Origin: Ophiobolus disseminans
Lineage: Eukaryota; Ascomycota; Dothideomycetes; Pleosporales; Phaeosphaeriaceae
DNA: 64,000 nucleotides
Direction: 5' to 3'
Assembly (NCBI GenBank): GCA_010093685.1
Contig: MU006234.1
Location: 487,668 to 551,667 of the forward strand
Shown here: piece after piece, positions 32,421 through 43,837 of the stretch
How the letters are laid out: every line of letters begins with the position of its first letter
Position numbering within the stretch: the first letter of the stretch is position 1
Notes under the pieces: generated by a model
The model's input: only the letters and a program-made list of their open reading frames with translations
Databases searched by the model: none
What the model was told of the DNA's origin: nothing
Made by a program: the position numbers and the translations under genes

Positions 32421-33395
32421 GTTGGTGCTAGTTCTTGTTTAGGAATTTACTGTAGTGGGAACTTGGAGGATTGATTGTGTATAGATGTGTGGTGATGACT
32501 TGGCAGGGGTTTCGCGGGTGATAGTTGCAGGGTTGGAGCTGGATTAGTGGGGTATGTGAATTGTATCGCTAATCGCTACTGCTTCAATGCTAGTGCGGGC
32601 AGAGAGCTCATCGTGCATGCGCGTGTGTGGTACGACAAACGTACTCATAACGTCAATTGGAGGCTTAGTAGCAGTAGCTGCAAAGGTGTGAAGTTTGAAG
32701 TCACGAACTAGTGTGCAAGTGACATCATTATTTGGTCCACAAACCACCGTCACGAACGCTATCATATTAGTACCTAGGTAGTTCACATTGTTCGACATTC
32801 ACCAGTATGCATGTGAGAGACGTGTTGATATGGACGGCGGGGATTGCAAGTATGTGGTCCGTGATAGTTAGGTCTGTTTAGAGACAGATATTGTAGGGTT
32901 TACAACACAAGATGCAAAACTAAGAAACAAGCATTTAAACAGGCCAATTAGCAAACCACCGCTTGACATATTCGGCTCATTGTGTCTTTCTATCTCAACT
33001 AAGCTGTTCTGTCACAGGAAGAAACGAATGAACACAGCTTCAAGCTTCATCAAGCGTTTGTTGTAAGAATGACGGCGAAAACAAAACCGATCACAGCAGC
33101 TCCTTGCCGCATCAAAGGGAAAGAACCTGCTTGTTTGAAATGGTATATCTTAAACACAAGCGACCCGTCACTTCAGACTACAAGGAGCTTCCGTACAGTA
33201 TAAAAGCACTAAAAGCGAAGACCAAATAGCCAAAGCTATCCTAAATATGACATTCATGCATCATGCGCCGGGATACCGTAATACCCCTCCGCTACCAAAA
33301 GAGCCAAAAGTGCTAAGTCAAGAAAAAACGCCGCCCAGATGCACGTTGCCGTCTGCACCGTCTGGCTTACAAGGGAGGAGGGGACGAAGGAGAGT
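32421..33395. other. Intergenic region
   Basis: Promoter of the metacaspase (minus) and 3' flank of RPD3. No coding or RNA signal recognised. Confidence 0.45.
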
Positions 33396-35361
33396 CTACT
33401 CTTTGGCGACTTCTGTCCTGACTTCGCCTTTTACGTTTTCTGTGTCGCGTTCTGACTCGCCCTCTGCTTTTGCATCGGCTATAGCTTCTTTAGTGTCATC
33501 GTCAACGCCTTCCATTGCGACATCTGCGGTGGGTGCTGATGTGGGAGCTAAAGCTGAAGCGGCGCTCGCTGCAGGGGGAGACTCAGGTGGAGTTACTACT
33601 CCAGATGGCGATTGCGACCGCGTCGAGGTAGAAGTAGCAGCAGGCACGTCTGCCTCGTCCATGTCAACATCGCCATCTTCATCTGCGTCCTGTTCCGCTG
33701 CACCGGGTGTGTTTGTTCGTGACTTGAGTGCAGCAGACGGTTGTCTCGTTGAAACGGCGCTCTCGCCATTAAGCTCTTCCAGACCATCAAGAGCATCTAG
33801 ATCATCGGCCTCCGCAGCATTAGGATTTGGATAGTCGGTTATGTTTCGTCTTCTCTTCACACCCGGCTGTGCACGTACACCAAGACTGTTCTTGTAATCT
33901 TCATCGTCGCTTTCATCGTAAAACTCGCCCTCTTGTTCAATTTGTTGATCTCGCTGACGCTGGGTCATTCGCACGTCGGAATTGAGATCGGCATCGAGAT
34001 CGTCATCCTCGTCCTCGGCATCCGACCCCATCTCCCTGTGCAAGGGGTCGCCGATGTTGGTAAACGCCTCTACCGATGGCCTACCGGTCCGCCTAATATT
34101 GTCGATGACGGTCGACTTGATCTTGTGGAGGTAATCGTGCGAATTGGCGTTCTCCATGTTGGAAGGTCGGACATCCAGTTCGTAGTCAGGCGCGAAATAC
34201 TGCAAATGATTAGCACCATGTTGGTATACTCAGCTTACTGATACTCACTTCGTAGTAGTCATTGAAAGGAAGCTGTTTCGACATCTTCTCGTCAACGAGT
34301 TGGCCCGTCTCGTAGGCCCAAGTGCGCGCAACGTTACGCATTGTGTAGCCACCACCGCCGAGGATGATTACAGGCACGCCGAAGCTCTTCACGTAGCGCA
34401 CACAGTTGGCATGGCCGTCCATGCTCAGATTAAAGCACCCAAGCCTGTCGCCTGACAAGCTGTCGCCTCCGCACTGTAGCACGATAGCTTCGGGTCCGTA
34501 GTAGGTCATGACAGCTTCGATGACGGGTTCGAATATGTTGCGGTACGTCTCGTCCGTGATGCCATCGCGCAGGGGGAAGTTGACGGAGTAGTTCTTGCCG
34601 CTTCCGACACCGATGTCGCGCAGCTCGCCGGTGCCGGGGAAGTACTCGCCGTACTTGTGGAAGGAGACGGTCATGACGCGATCGGTGGTGTAGAAGGCTT
34701 CCTCGACGCCGTCGCCGTGGTGGACGTCGATGTCGATGTAGAGGACGCGCTGCTTGTACCGGAGAAGCTCTATTATTCCGAGGACAATGTCGTTGACATA
34801 GCAGAAACCACTGGCTTCGCTCTTCTTCGCGTGATGCAGCCCGCCCGCCCAGTTGACTGCCACGTCGCACTTTCCCCTGTTCAGACGCGCCGCGCCCTCC
34901 ATGGTACCACCCGCACTGATGCCGCAGAACTCAAACAGGCCGTCGAAAACGGGACAGTCGTCGCCGACGTTGTATTTGCTTTGCTCTTTGGTGAACCCGT
35001 CCATGTTATCCGGGGTGACCTTGTGCAGGAACTCGATGTACTCGTCGGTGTGGAATTGCGTCATTTCGTACTTTGAGGCTGGTTTGGCGCGCTGAAGTCA
35101 GGTCAGCTGCGGGACTTTGCGCCGAGGACATGGTTTGCTTACGTAGATCTCCATCTTGGAGTAGAGGCCATAGTTCATAATCAGACTATGCGCCATCCTG
35201 ATGCGATGCGGCTTCATGGGATGGCCCGCAACGTAGGCATAGTTGCCCACGTCCGAGTCGTAGAAGTAGGCCACTTTCTTCGGTCGCGACCCCACTCCTG
35301 AAATCTTCGAGTTTGTACCAGACCCAATGGGCGCCTCGTCTTCTGCGCCGTTGGCCGACAT
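33396..35361 (-). CDS. RPD3: Class I histone deacetylase RPD3, 621 aa
   Basis: Exons 35361-35143, 35091-34249 and 34199-33396. The deacetylase domain fills residues ~28-400: KVAYFYDSDVGNYAYVAGHPMKPHRI, WAGGLHHAKKSEASGFCYVNDIVLGI (catalytic His-His), YIDIDVHHGDGVEEAFY (zinc Asp/His), VLQCGGDSLSGDRLGCFNL, and GGGGYTMRNVARTW. The C-terminal ~200 residues are acidic and low-complexity, rich in D, E, S and A, with a KRRR basic patch. As the zinc-dependent catalytic subunit of Rpd3L/Rpd3S-type Sin3 complexes it removes acetyl groups from histone tails in the nucleus. The start is the ATG after AACAAC; the frame opens further upstream without a supported ATG. Its start lies 487 bases from the divergent RPN11 start. 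Confidence 0.95.
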
Positions 35362-35848
35362 GTTGTTCTGCGCCGCGGACGGTGGATGCGAAGTATTGAA
35401 CTTGGAGATGTGGAATGGTGGTTCGGAGAAGAAAGCGTCCACGTCCTGGTTGGGAGGAGCGACAGTGATAGTAATACAATGTGCCCGAGGTGCGACCAGA
35501 AGGTGAAGCAAGAGAGAAGGTCTCAATGCGGCGCGACGGTGGGAGACAAAGGCGGGCGCCGAGCTTGGAGCTCCGAGCACTCGATGCAGCCGGCCATGAT
35601 CCCTGCCCGCTGCCCTGGCTAAGCGTGCTCCGGCGGCCGGAGAAACCTGGGCCCCGCCCGCGTTATGCAATCGCGACAGCTTGAAGCTCCGTCGCCGCCG
35701 CCTCGAGAATCACTGCAGCCCTCACCAGCACCACTTCACCGCCACCACCCGCATACCTCATCTCTTCCGCTCTCACCCCACACTACCACTACACGCACAC
35801 GCAACCACAACCACAAACAGGCACAAACAACCACATCCGACACATACC
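35362..35848. promoter_or_regulatory. Shared bidirectional promoter region RPD3/RPN11
   Basis: 487 bases separate the two divergent start codons. Both products are housekeeping regulators. The RPN11 leader is strongly C/A-rich (repeated CACCAC, ACACAC, ACAACC) up to CATACC before its ATG. I found no TATA box. Coordinated expression is inferred from geometry only. Confidence 0.5.
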
Positions 35849-36905
35849 ATGGACCGGTTAAGCAGAATGCTCGCGGCCGCGCAGGGCATGGGCGGCATGG
35901 GCGGAGGGCCCGCACAAGACACCAACCTGATCGACAACTCGGAAACCGTCTACATCTCGTCCCTCGCGCTCCTCAAGATGCTGCGGCACGGCCGCGCGGG
36001 TGTGCCCATGGAGGTCATGGGCCTGATGCTCGGCGAGTTTGTTGATGACTACACAGTGCGCGTCGTGGACGTATTCGCGATGCCGCAGTCCGGGACTGGT
36101 GTGTCCGTTGAGGCCGTGGACCCCGTCTTCCAGACCAAGATGATGGACATGCTGCGGCAAACAGGCAGACAAGAAACCGTCGTTGGATGGTACCACTCAC
36201 ATCCCGGCTTCGGCTGCTGGCTGTCGTCGGTCGACATCAACACCCAGCAGTCCTTCGAGCAGCTCACGCCCCGCGCTGTCGCCGTCGTCGTCGACCCCAT
36301 CCAGTCCGTCAAGGGCAAAGTCGTCATCGATGCCTTCCGCTTAATAAACCCCCAAACCCTCATGATGGGCCACGAGCCCCGCCAGACCACCTCCAACGTC
36401 GGCCACCTCAACAAGCCCTCGATCCAGGCGCTCATCCACGGCCTCAACCGCCACTACTACTCGATAGGCATCAACTACCGGAAGACGGCGCTCGAGGAGA
36501 ACATGCTCATGAACCTGCACAAGCACGTCTGGACCGAGGCACTGCTGATGGACGACTTCAAGGGCGAGGGCGAGCGGAACAACGACCGGCTGCAGAAGCT
36601 GGTCACACTGGCCGAGGGCTACGAGAAGCGGGTCAAGGAGGAGACGGAGCTGACCAAGGACCAGCTGAAGACGCGATACGTCGGCAAGGTCGACCCCAAG
36701 AAGCGTACGTACACTCCCCGCTCAGAGATTAATTCGCAAATACTAACAAGTGAACACAGACATCGAAGACGTAGGCCAGCAGCTCATCGAAGACAACATC
36801 GTATCCGTCTCACGACAAATGATCGACAAGGAGGCCTCGGTACCAAAATCCAACGTACGGAAAAACAGCCGTGCAAATGGCAACAACGATGAGATGGAAG
36901 AGTAG
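35849..36905 (+). CDS. RPN11: 26S proteasome lid deubiquitinase RPN11, 333 aa
   Basis: Exons 35849-36704 and 36760-36905; the intron has a perfect TACTAAC branch site. The protein starts MDRLSRMLAAAQGMGGMGGG and carries the JAMM/MPN+ zinc site: EVMGLMLGEF with the catalytic glutamate, then GWYHSHPGFGCWLSSVD with both histidines, serine and aspartate. It is the metalloprotease that removes ubiquitin chains from substrates as the proteasome engages them. The C-terminal QQLIEDNIVSVSRQMIDKE helix is the conserved lid-assembly segment. A longer upstream frame exists from 35681, but the ATG at 35849 matches the family's N-terminus and follows ACATACC. Among the most certain calls in the window. Confidence 0.97.
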
Positions 36906-37199
36906 ATTTCTCCGGACGCAAACTTGACGATTCGCTTGCACATGGAGGAGTGAGGACACACCACGCTGTACTACTATACATCGGACTGGGAAAGCCGAGG
37001 CCAGCTTTGGCGTCTGGTGCAGCGACCGAGAGTGAGGCATATCATAGAGTAATGCAGCAAGCATGAAATAATGAAACAACTATTAACAACTAGTCCTCCT
37101 CGTTGGGGTATCATGTCCATCTAACCAGAGTAATAATGATCTTGAAAAGTAATGCAAGAAAGAGGCGTAGTCCAAACTCGAGAGGCGCGGCCTTAAATC

Positions 37200-38540
37200 T
37201 CAACTCTCCATCGCATCTCCTCCCACCCCACCATCTTTCTCTTTCTCCACGACCTCATGTGGGAACGGCTTCCTCGCATACACGCACCTCACTTCATGAT
37301 AGAAGTGGTTCTTGCGATTCTTGATCACGGCTCGAAAATCCTTGACAAACGCCTGAACCTCGTCATACGTCCACTATACAATGTTAGCACTCCTCGTCCC
37401 GTCAAAGCACCTCAGAAAGAGAAAAAGGCAGAACTCACCCCCAAAAACCGCGTATAAAGCGCCATAACCCACCCCTCCACCCCCTCACTCCAATTCCTCT
37501 CGCCCCACCTCCCCAGATCCTTGAGATGCGCATCCTTCGCCCACGCGCCAATCGGCCAAACAAACTTCTCCTCCCTCACATCCACGAACCCTGCATCCTC
37601 GAGTAAACCCTTCATCTGCTCGACGATGCGGAACGTGCGGCCTGTTTTCTCGTCCCCGACTTTCAACACGCTATTGCTAAACGCTGTGACGATTTGGTCT
37701 GCATGGCGCGTCGACTCAGGGTCCGCATTGGTGTTGATGCTGAATTCGAGATGCTCGACCCATCCGCCCGGAGCAAGGTGCGCATAGACTTGGGAGTAGA
37801 GGTACGGCCAGGAGGTTATGCATCCGGTCAAGCCGCGGATGTGTATGAAGTCGAAGTGATCGGGCGGGTACGTCCATTCCGCGCACGCATCGTCAATCTC
37901 AAACGTCAGGTTCGGCGGCGCAGACGTGTACAATATGGGGCTGAGGTCCGTAGCGACGATTTCGGCGCCGGGGAAGTGGTCGGCGACGTCGACGGCCCAG
38001 AGGCCTGTTCCGGCGCCGACGTCGAGGATGCGTGAGGGGTTGGAGATGGGCGCGAGGAAGAGTTTGTCGTGTAGGGTGAGCAGCCAGAGGTGGTGCACGA
38101 CTATTTCGTAGGATTGGTTTTGGTCGTCGTTGGGCGCGTAGTAGGTGCCGTCGCGGTAGGCGTGATAGCGGCGCCCGTTTTCGTAGCGGTAGCGTGTGAC
38201 GTTGGAGGCGAGGGAGAGGTTGCCGGATGAGGTGTAGGAGGCGCGGTCCCAGTCGTTGTCCGAGTCTTCTTGGTAGGAGGAGTAGTCCGTGTCCTGTGTG
38301 GGTTAGTGGGGATGGAGGTTTCGTGCGTGAGAAAGTATATGGGATTAGGCAGGCGATGACTGATGGGATGAGTTCTGAGAGTGGTAGACGACAAGGCAAC
38401 TTAGTGGTGCAATGTGCACAACATTGTGAAAGATCGACCCCATCTGTCATTTACAACAAAGAGCAAACAAGAGAAGACTCCTCCATACTCACCACATCAA
38501 TACCAGCCGGCGGCGTAGGCTGAGGAACAGCAACCTCCAT
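37200..38540 (-). CDS. LaeA-like class I SAM-dependent methyltransferase, 358 aa
   Basis: Exons 38540-38493 (16 codons), 38293-37439 and 37373-37200 join in phase 0. The first intron is about 199 nt. After an acidic, tyrosine-rich N-terminus comes YRYENGRRYHAYRDGTYY, then HHLWLLTLHDKLFLAPI, then motif I ILDVGAGTGLWAVDVADHFPG with the SAM-binding glycines, ATDLSP, and FDFIHIRGLTGCI. This arrangement is usual for fungal methyltransferases related to LaeA, many of which influence secondary metabolism or development. Substrate is not predictable. Which of many paralogues this is cannot be told without a search, so I give no symbol. Confidence 0.88.
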
Positions 38541-40333
38541 CTTCTTTCTCCGAAACAGACCTCCAGACCACATCACAACGTATCAGTCTCCGAACCCAGT
38601 GCGACGGGCCTGTGGCGGAATGTGGTTTTAGATCCGGATTCCCCAGACCTTGGTAGATGGCACTCCGCGATGGCTGGCCGGTAGCGATGAGATACCTGTC
38701 CCGAGAGCGCGGAAGCTATGGAGAAGGGATATATACCTCGTATATATGGCCCGAGTCGGTGTATGCCGTGCGATGTCAAACGCAGTATTCGCCACGGCGT
38801 AAGAGGCGGTTGTGTCGCCGTCCTCTTTCTCGCACAACTCCTGTCTTTCCCAGCTCTTATGCACAACAATCCCACAACAGCGCTCTTCAGCTGCGCAGTC
38901 CGACCCACTCAGTAATGCTCCCTGGCAAACACAGACACCGTGGTGAACGAGACACTAGTAGCCTGCTGCTTGCGTGCGGCAAAGGGCAGCAAAGGGCTTG
39001 CCCACTCCAGCGCCGTGGCTGTCGCGCACCCGCACCCAGCACATACAATTCGCCGGGCATCACGCCGGGCAGCGGCATTTGCCGCACCCTTGCTTGACGT
39101 TACTTGTCGCAACCGATGGCGGTCGTGCGGAGCGGGGTACGTAGCATCTCCATCGACAAAACAAATTCTGCGCGTCTTCTTGCATGTTTGAAGCAGACGC
39201 GTCGGAGCATTTTGATACTGCAATAGCGTTCCACAGCGCTGGGAAGGACGGGATCGTCTTTTGCCAGTGCGTCGGGAATTTTTCATCGAGGATGGAGTGG
39301 CGCGCATTCTTGTTGGTTTCAGGTCAGATAGGCGTGGCTGCTGTGCCGCAGAGGTGCGTGCCAAGATCACCGGTTGCGTAGGTAGTGGCACGCACCCTTT
39401 GTTACTTATCGTTTAGCAGTGTAATAGAACAACCATCATGTCAAGACGCTTCAAGTTAGTGTACATGCAGACATTTGACCTGAGGTCTGGGAATTTTAAA
39501 GTGGGTCATTGCAACGGATTGCGTTAGATGCCTTGTAAATTGGTCATTGCAGGTGGAAGCTCTGCCATCAAATTGGCTGTGAGCAAATGTAACTTTTGTG
39601 GTACATGCGCTGGAGGAAAGTGCAATGAGTGTCGGGTCGTTGCCTTCTGCTTTCCGAACATAGTAAGTGCTCACAAAACACGAGTTGATATTCAGACACA
39701 CAGCAACGAAGATATCTTTCTATGTTTATGTAAAGCGCCAAAAATAGCGTAAATCCTTCATACGTCACAATGTACCGCCCACGCTGCATTGAAACCTCAT
39801 ATCATCATGCGCCGCGACACGACGACGTCCCGGCCTCGGCATGTACATCTCCCGCGTTGATAAAAAAGCCCAGTTTTGGTATCCGTCTCGCGATAAATCA
39901 TACAACCGCCTACCCTGCTCAACTGGGAGCATAGTTCAAAGAAGTAATTGATAATCCTGCGCCGGGGTAGAAAGAGAAATTTAGTCGCGAAAATCTGAAC
40001 CATGTACAATGAACACCTGAAGCCACCACTTACGCCGAAAGTCAGCTTCGACAGACAAGGTACTGTAAAATGCGAAGCGCGGCTTTTCTGCAGTATAGAG
40101 ACTGCAGGTAATTGTGGAGCTTGTGAGAGCTGGGAAGGGGAACTGAACATTCCGGTACTACCTGTCACCGAGCTGCCTGATAAAGTGCAGCATGGCTGCT
40201 GAGATAGTGGTTCAATCCGCTTGTATCGTCGATGGGTTTGCGCAAGTGCGCACCCTGCAATTTGTACTTGGATAGATTGTGCTGGGAATTGCACGTAGCA
40301 ATCATCCAAACGGGGAGTGGAGGAGCTCCAGGC
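38541..40333. other. Gene-poor stretch, 1.8 kb
   Basis: Two minus frames of 160-170 codons (38909-39391 and 39797-40309) lack domains and share the space with open frames on the other strand. Nothing is supported. Confidence 0.4.
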
Positions 40334-43309
40334 CTAAGGATGTCCGTGAGGCTTACCCGAGCTTTCTTGTTTGTATGAGCTGGATATGGCCCCTGAACGC
40401 ATCTTCTTGTTTCTTTCATCATCGGAGGAAGAGGCCGAGTGGCTGCTGCTCCCGTCATCAATATTGATGTGCCCATCCTTGGACTCGCGGCGGAGACGGT
40501 CAGCTTTGTCCTTCAGCACTTTGGCTTGTTCGGCTGCTCTCTGTGCTCGAATCTGCTTCTTCCACATGGCTGCATAATGACCATTACGTTCGAGAAGCTC
40601 CTCATGCGTGCCACGCTCTTGTACTCTTCCCTTGTGAAGAACAAGAATCTGATCAGCGTGTGTGATGGTGCTAAGTCGATGGGCAATGATGAGCATTGTA
40701 CGTCCTTCGGCTAGTTTGGTAAAGGCTTCCTGGATATGCTGTTCAGTCTCGGTATCGAGCGCTGCTGTGGCTTCGTCAAGCATGATGATACGTGGGTCCT
40801 TTAGGATGGTGCGAGCAATAGCAACGCGCTGTTTCTCACCTCCCGAAAGGCGGAGACCGCGCTCGCCAACTTTGGTCTCATATTTGTCCGGGAAAGTCAT
40901 GATCTTGTCATGGATGCTGGCGGCACGGCACGCCTCGTAGACCTGCTCATCGGTGGCATCCGGGTTCGCATACCTCAGGTTGTACATCAACGTCTCGTTG
41001 AACAATACTGTATCCTGGGGCACGACACCAATGTGACTGCGTACAGAGTCGATCGTTAGGTCTTCCACGTCATGTCCGTCGACCTGAATGCTGCCGGAGA
41101 GTGTATTGTAGAATCGATAGAGGAGGCGAAAGATGGTGGACTTGCCACCACCGGACTCGCCAACAAATGCAGTGGTAGTGCCAGGCGTGCAATAGAAGTC
41201 GAGGCCCATCAAAGCAGGCTTGCGCTGATCATAGGAGAAATGCACGTCCTGGAACCGAAGCTGACCCTGGCACGACGGCAAGTCTATGGCGTTTTCCTTG
41301 TCAACGACAGTCGGCTGCTCTTTGAAGAGCTCGAGCATGCGCTCAGAGTTGATCATGGCAGACTGAATCATCCTGTAAAATGTGCCGAAAAAGTTGAGCG
41401 GGCTCTGAAGCTGACCCATGTAGGCGATGAGGATGACAAACTTGCCGACATCCTGGTCGCCATTCGCCACCTGGTAAGCTGCAATGAAGCAGGTCACAAG
41501 CAAACCAAGCATAAAAACCATATTCTGGGTAATGTTCATCACGTTCAGCGAGAACATGACTTTGTACTCGGCGTTCTGGTACTTTTCGACAGCCCCCCGG
41601 TAGCGGTTGAACTCGTATGCCTCAGCATTGAAATACTTCACTGTTTCGTACGAGACCATCGAATCATTCCTGCACATGTTAGTGAGTGCTTACTAGCATA
41701 AAGTGAGACTGCAGCTTACTTGACCGCATCCTCTTCTCGGTCCGCGTTGACCATTTCGCGGCGTATTTCAGCCCGCCACTGCGCCATGCGGATGGTCAGA
41801 TAGATGTACCAGAATGTGACGACGGCGATCACAAGCGCATAGTATGCATCGAATCTAATCAGAAAATAACCGATGGCAGCCGCTAAGTCGACTAGCATGG
41901 GCACGACTTGAAAAGTCACCTGCTCCAGGAAAGTATTGATAGAGCTGCCTTTTCCAAGCGCTGACAGGACCTCGCCTGTTTTCTTGCCAAGATGGAAGTC
42001 GAGACTGAGGCTGTGCACATGCTCAAATGCCGCAACGGACAGTTCGCGATACGAGTACTGGGATACAGGGATCCAGAGCGCCGATCGCAAAGCGCCAAGC
42101 ACGCCATTGCTCCCCTGCAGAAAGCGGAAGGATATGAAGATGATGATGGCGGTCCATGGGCTGCCCTCCTCTACTTTTGCAAGGCGGTTTACGATGTGGC
42201 CAAGCTGGTCAGGGACTAACAAGTTGACGACGCGCTGTGCAAGGACGAGGAGGAAGCAGAGGACGACAATGATTTGCAATTTTCGATCCTTGGACGGCCA
42301 GAGGTAGGGAAAAAAGACATGGTAGCCTTTGATATACTCCCACCAGCTTCTTGACGGTGCGCCTGTGGGCCTGCTCCAGGCGGGCGGTGCATTTTCGGTT
42401 GGTGGGTGCTTGCCACCAACAGCATCCGTTGTGCCGTACGAGCCATTCGCGTGACCGTTGCCATTTTCCGCGTGGCCATTTTGGTCGGCGCCACTCGCTA
42501 GCAAGGACGTAGTCTCACTCGAGCTTCCCTCTTCGGTGCGCCGCCTCTGGGGCATGATGACAAAGACGGCGTAGAATCCGATCAGAGCTAGCAGGAGCAT
42601 AATGCGCAGCAGGTCCATAGCAACCTCGGCCGCCTCCCAGTCGGTCATGTGGAACCGCAATTGCTTGCTGGGGCGCGTGCCGGCGGTGGGCTCCTTGTGG
42701 GCATGGGTGTAGATTTCGAAGGAAAGAGCGACCAGGACGACCTCGAAAACGGCAGCTGCGACCCATGTGGCCAGGTGGGCCGTCGTGGGCGAGGGCTTGG
42801 AGTCGAGCAGGGAGATGAGAAACAGGCAGTAGACGAAGAAGGAGCCAACGAGGTAGATCTGCGCATATGTTAGCTGGGGCATATTTCGAGGACATTGCAG
42901 CCGGACGCACTACCACCGACTTGCCGGCCCACCAGTGCTCCTTCTTCATGACCAGCGAGTGCGTGACGACCAGCACCGAGTTGCCGATGAAGGTGAGGGC
43001 TGCCGCCAGCGAGACCCATTCGAAGACGCGCTTCTGCGTCTGGGTCACGTCATCGTGGACCGTCTTCTTGACAAAGTTGCGCGTGGGATCGGTCGCGGGC
43101 AGCGGCTTGCCTCCGGGGCCCGTGGTGGTCGGTTTGGCGATATTAGTATTAGAATTAGTGGCTACGATGCTGCGGGTGGTGAAGGCGACGAGGAAGAAGC
43201 AGAGCATGAAGATGGGGTAGGCATATTGCAGCACCGTGGTCGTCTTGCGCAGGGTCGCCGCGTGGCTCCATCGCTCGCGGTCGAGGGCGGAGAGGTCCAG
43301 CTCGGCCAT
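40334..43309 (-). CDS. HMT1-type ABC half-transporter, 956 aa
   Basis: Exons 43309-42914, 42858-41720 and 41669-40334. About five helices in residues ~20-290 form the extra N-terminal membrane domain seen in HMT1/ABCB6 proteins. A six-helix ABC membrane domain follows, then one nucleotide-binding domain: GESGGGKST (Walker A), LRLSGGEKQRVAIART (signature), RIIMLDEATAALD (Walker B) and LIIAHRLST (H-loop). SYETVKYFNAEAYE is shared with the Atm1/HMT1 branch. Fission yeast HMT1 moves phytochelatins or glutathione conjugates into the vacuole for cadmium tolerance; ABCB6 handles porphyrins. The long N-terminal domain argues against mitochondrial Atm1. It likely works as a homodimer. The C-terminal tail is charged and serine-rich. 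Divergent from RTC1, 528 bases apart. Confidence 0.92.
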
Positions 43310-43837
43310 GATGCGCTGCGTCCACTGTGAGGCGAGACCCGGATCGTAGGGCTCACCGGCGGAGAGACAGAGGGCGGGATGGGGAAGGAGGAATGGGAGA
43401 GGGCGAGGGGGGTGCTACAGAGATACAGAGACGCGAACAAGCAGACCGAGACTGAGACTGATACAGATGCAGCGCGGAGCCATGGTGGTGTGCTGCTGCA
43501 TGCATGGTACCGATGTGGAGCTGTAGCCGGTGGCGTACCGCCAAGCCGCGATGATCAATTAATCTAGCCCGCCGACCCTGGCCTGCATCTCGAGTCGCCA
43601 GGGACCGACGACTCGACACGTCGGGCTGCACGTTGCTGCACGGTATCACTGCTACCGTGCTATACCTCGACCCTACAGGTACACCTCGCCATCGCGCCTG
43701 CCCCGGGGACCTCTGCCGCCGCGCCGCCTGCCTCAATTGCACCTCACCGCAAGTCGCAGCACGTCGCCGCATCCCACCTCCACGCCGGCTGCTCGCTTCG
43801 TGGCCATCATGTCCCCAGCCTAGCTCTGGCTGCTCAG
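43310..43837. other. Divergent promoter region between the ABC transporter and RTC1
   Basis: 528 bases between two divergent starts. Includes a five-codon upstream ORF of RTC1 (43809-43823). No TATA box was recognised. Confidence 0.45.
43809..43823 (+). promoter_or_regulatory. Short upstream ORF of RTC1
   Basis: ATGTCCCCAGCCTAG, an ATG with four codons before the stop, ends 14 bases before the RTC1 start. If transcribed, it could reduce translation of the main frame. The transcription start is unknown. Confidence 0.3.

Noticed and set aside
38909..39391. 160-codon minus frame downstream of the methyltransferase region
   Set aside because: Arginine/threonine/serine-rich composition typical of a chance frame in G+C-rich DNA; no domain and no start context.
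39797..40309. 170-codon minus frame beyond the ABC transporter stop
   Set aside because: No recognisable segment; likely 3' flanking sequence of the transporter.
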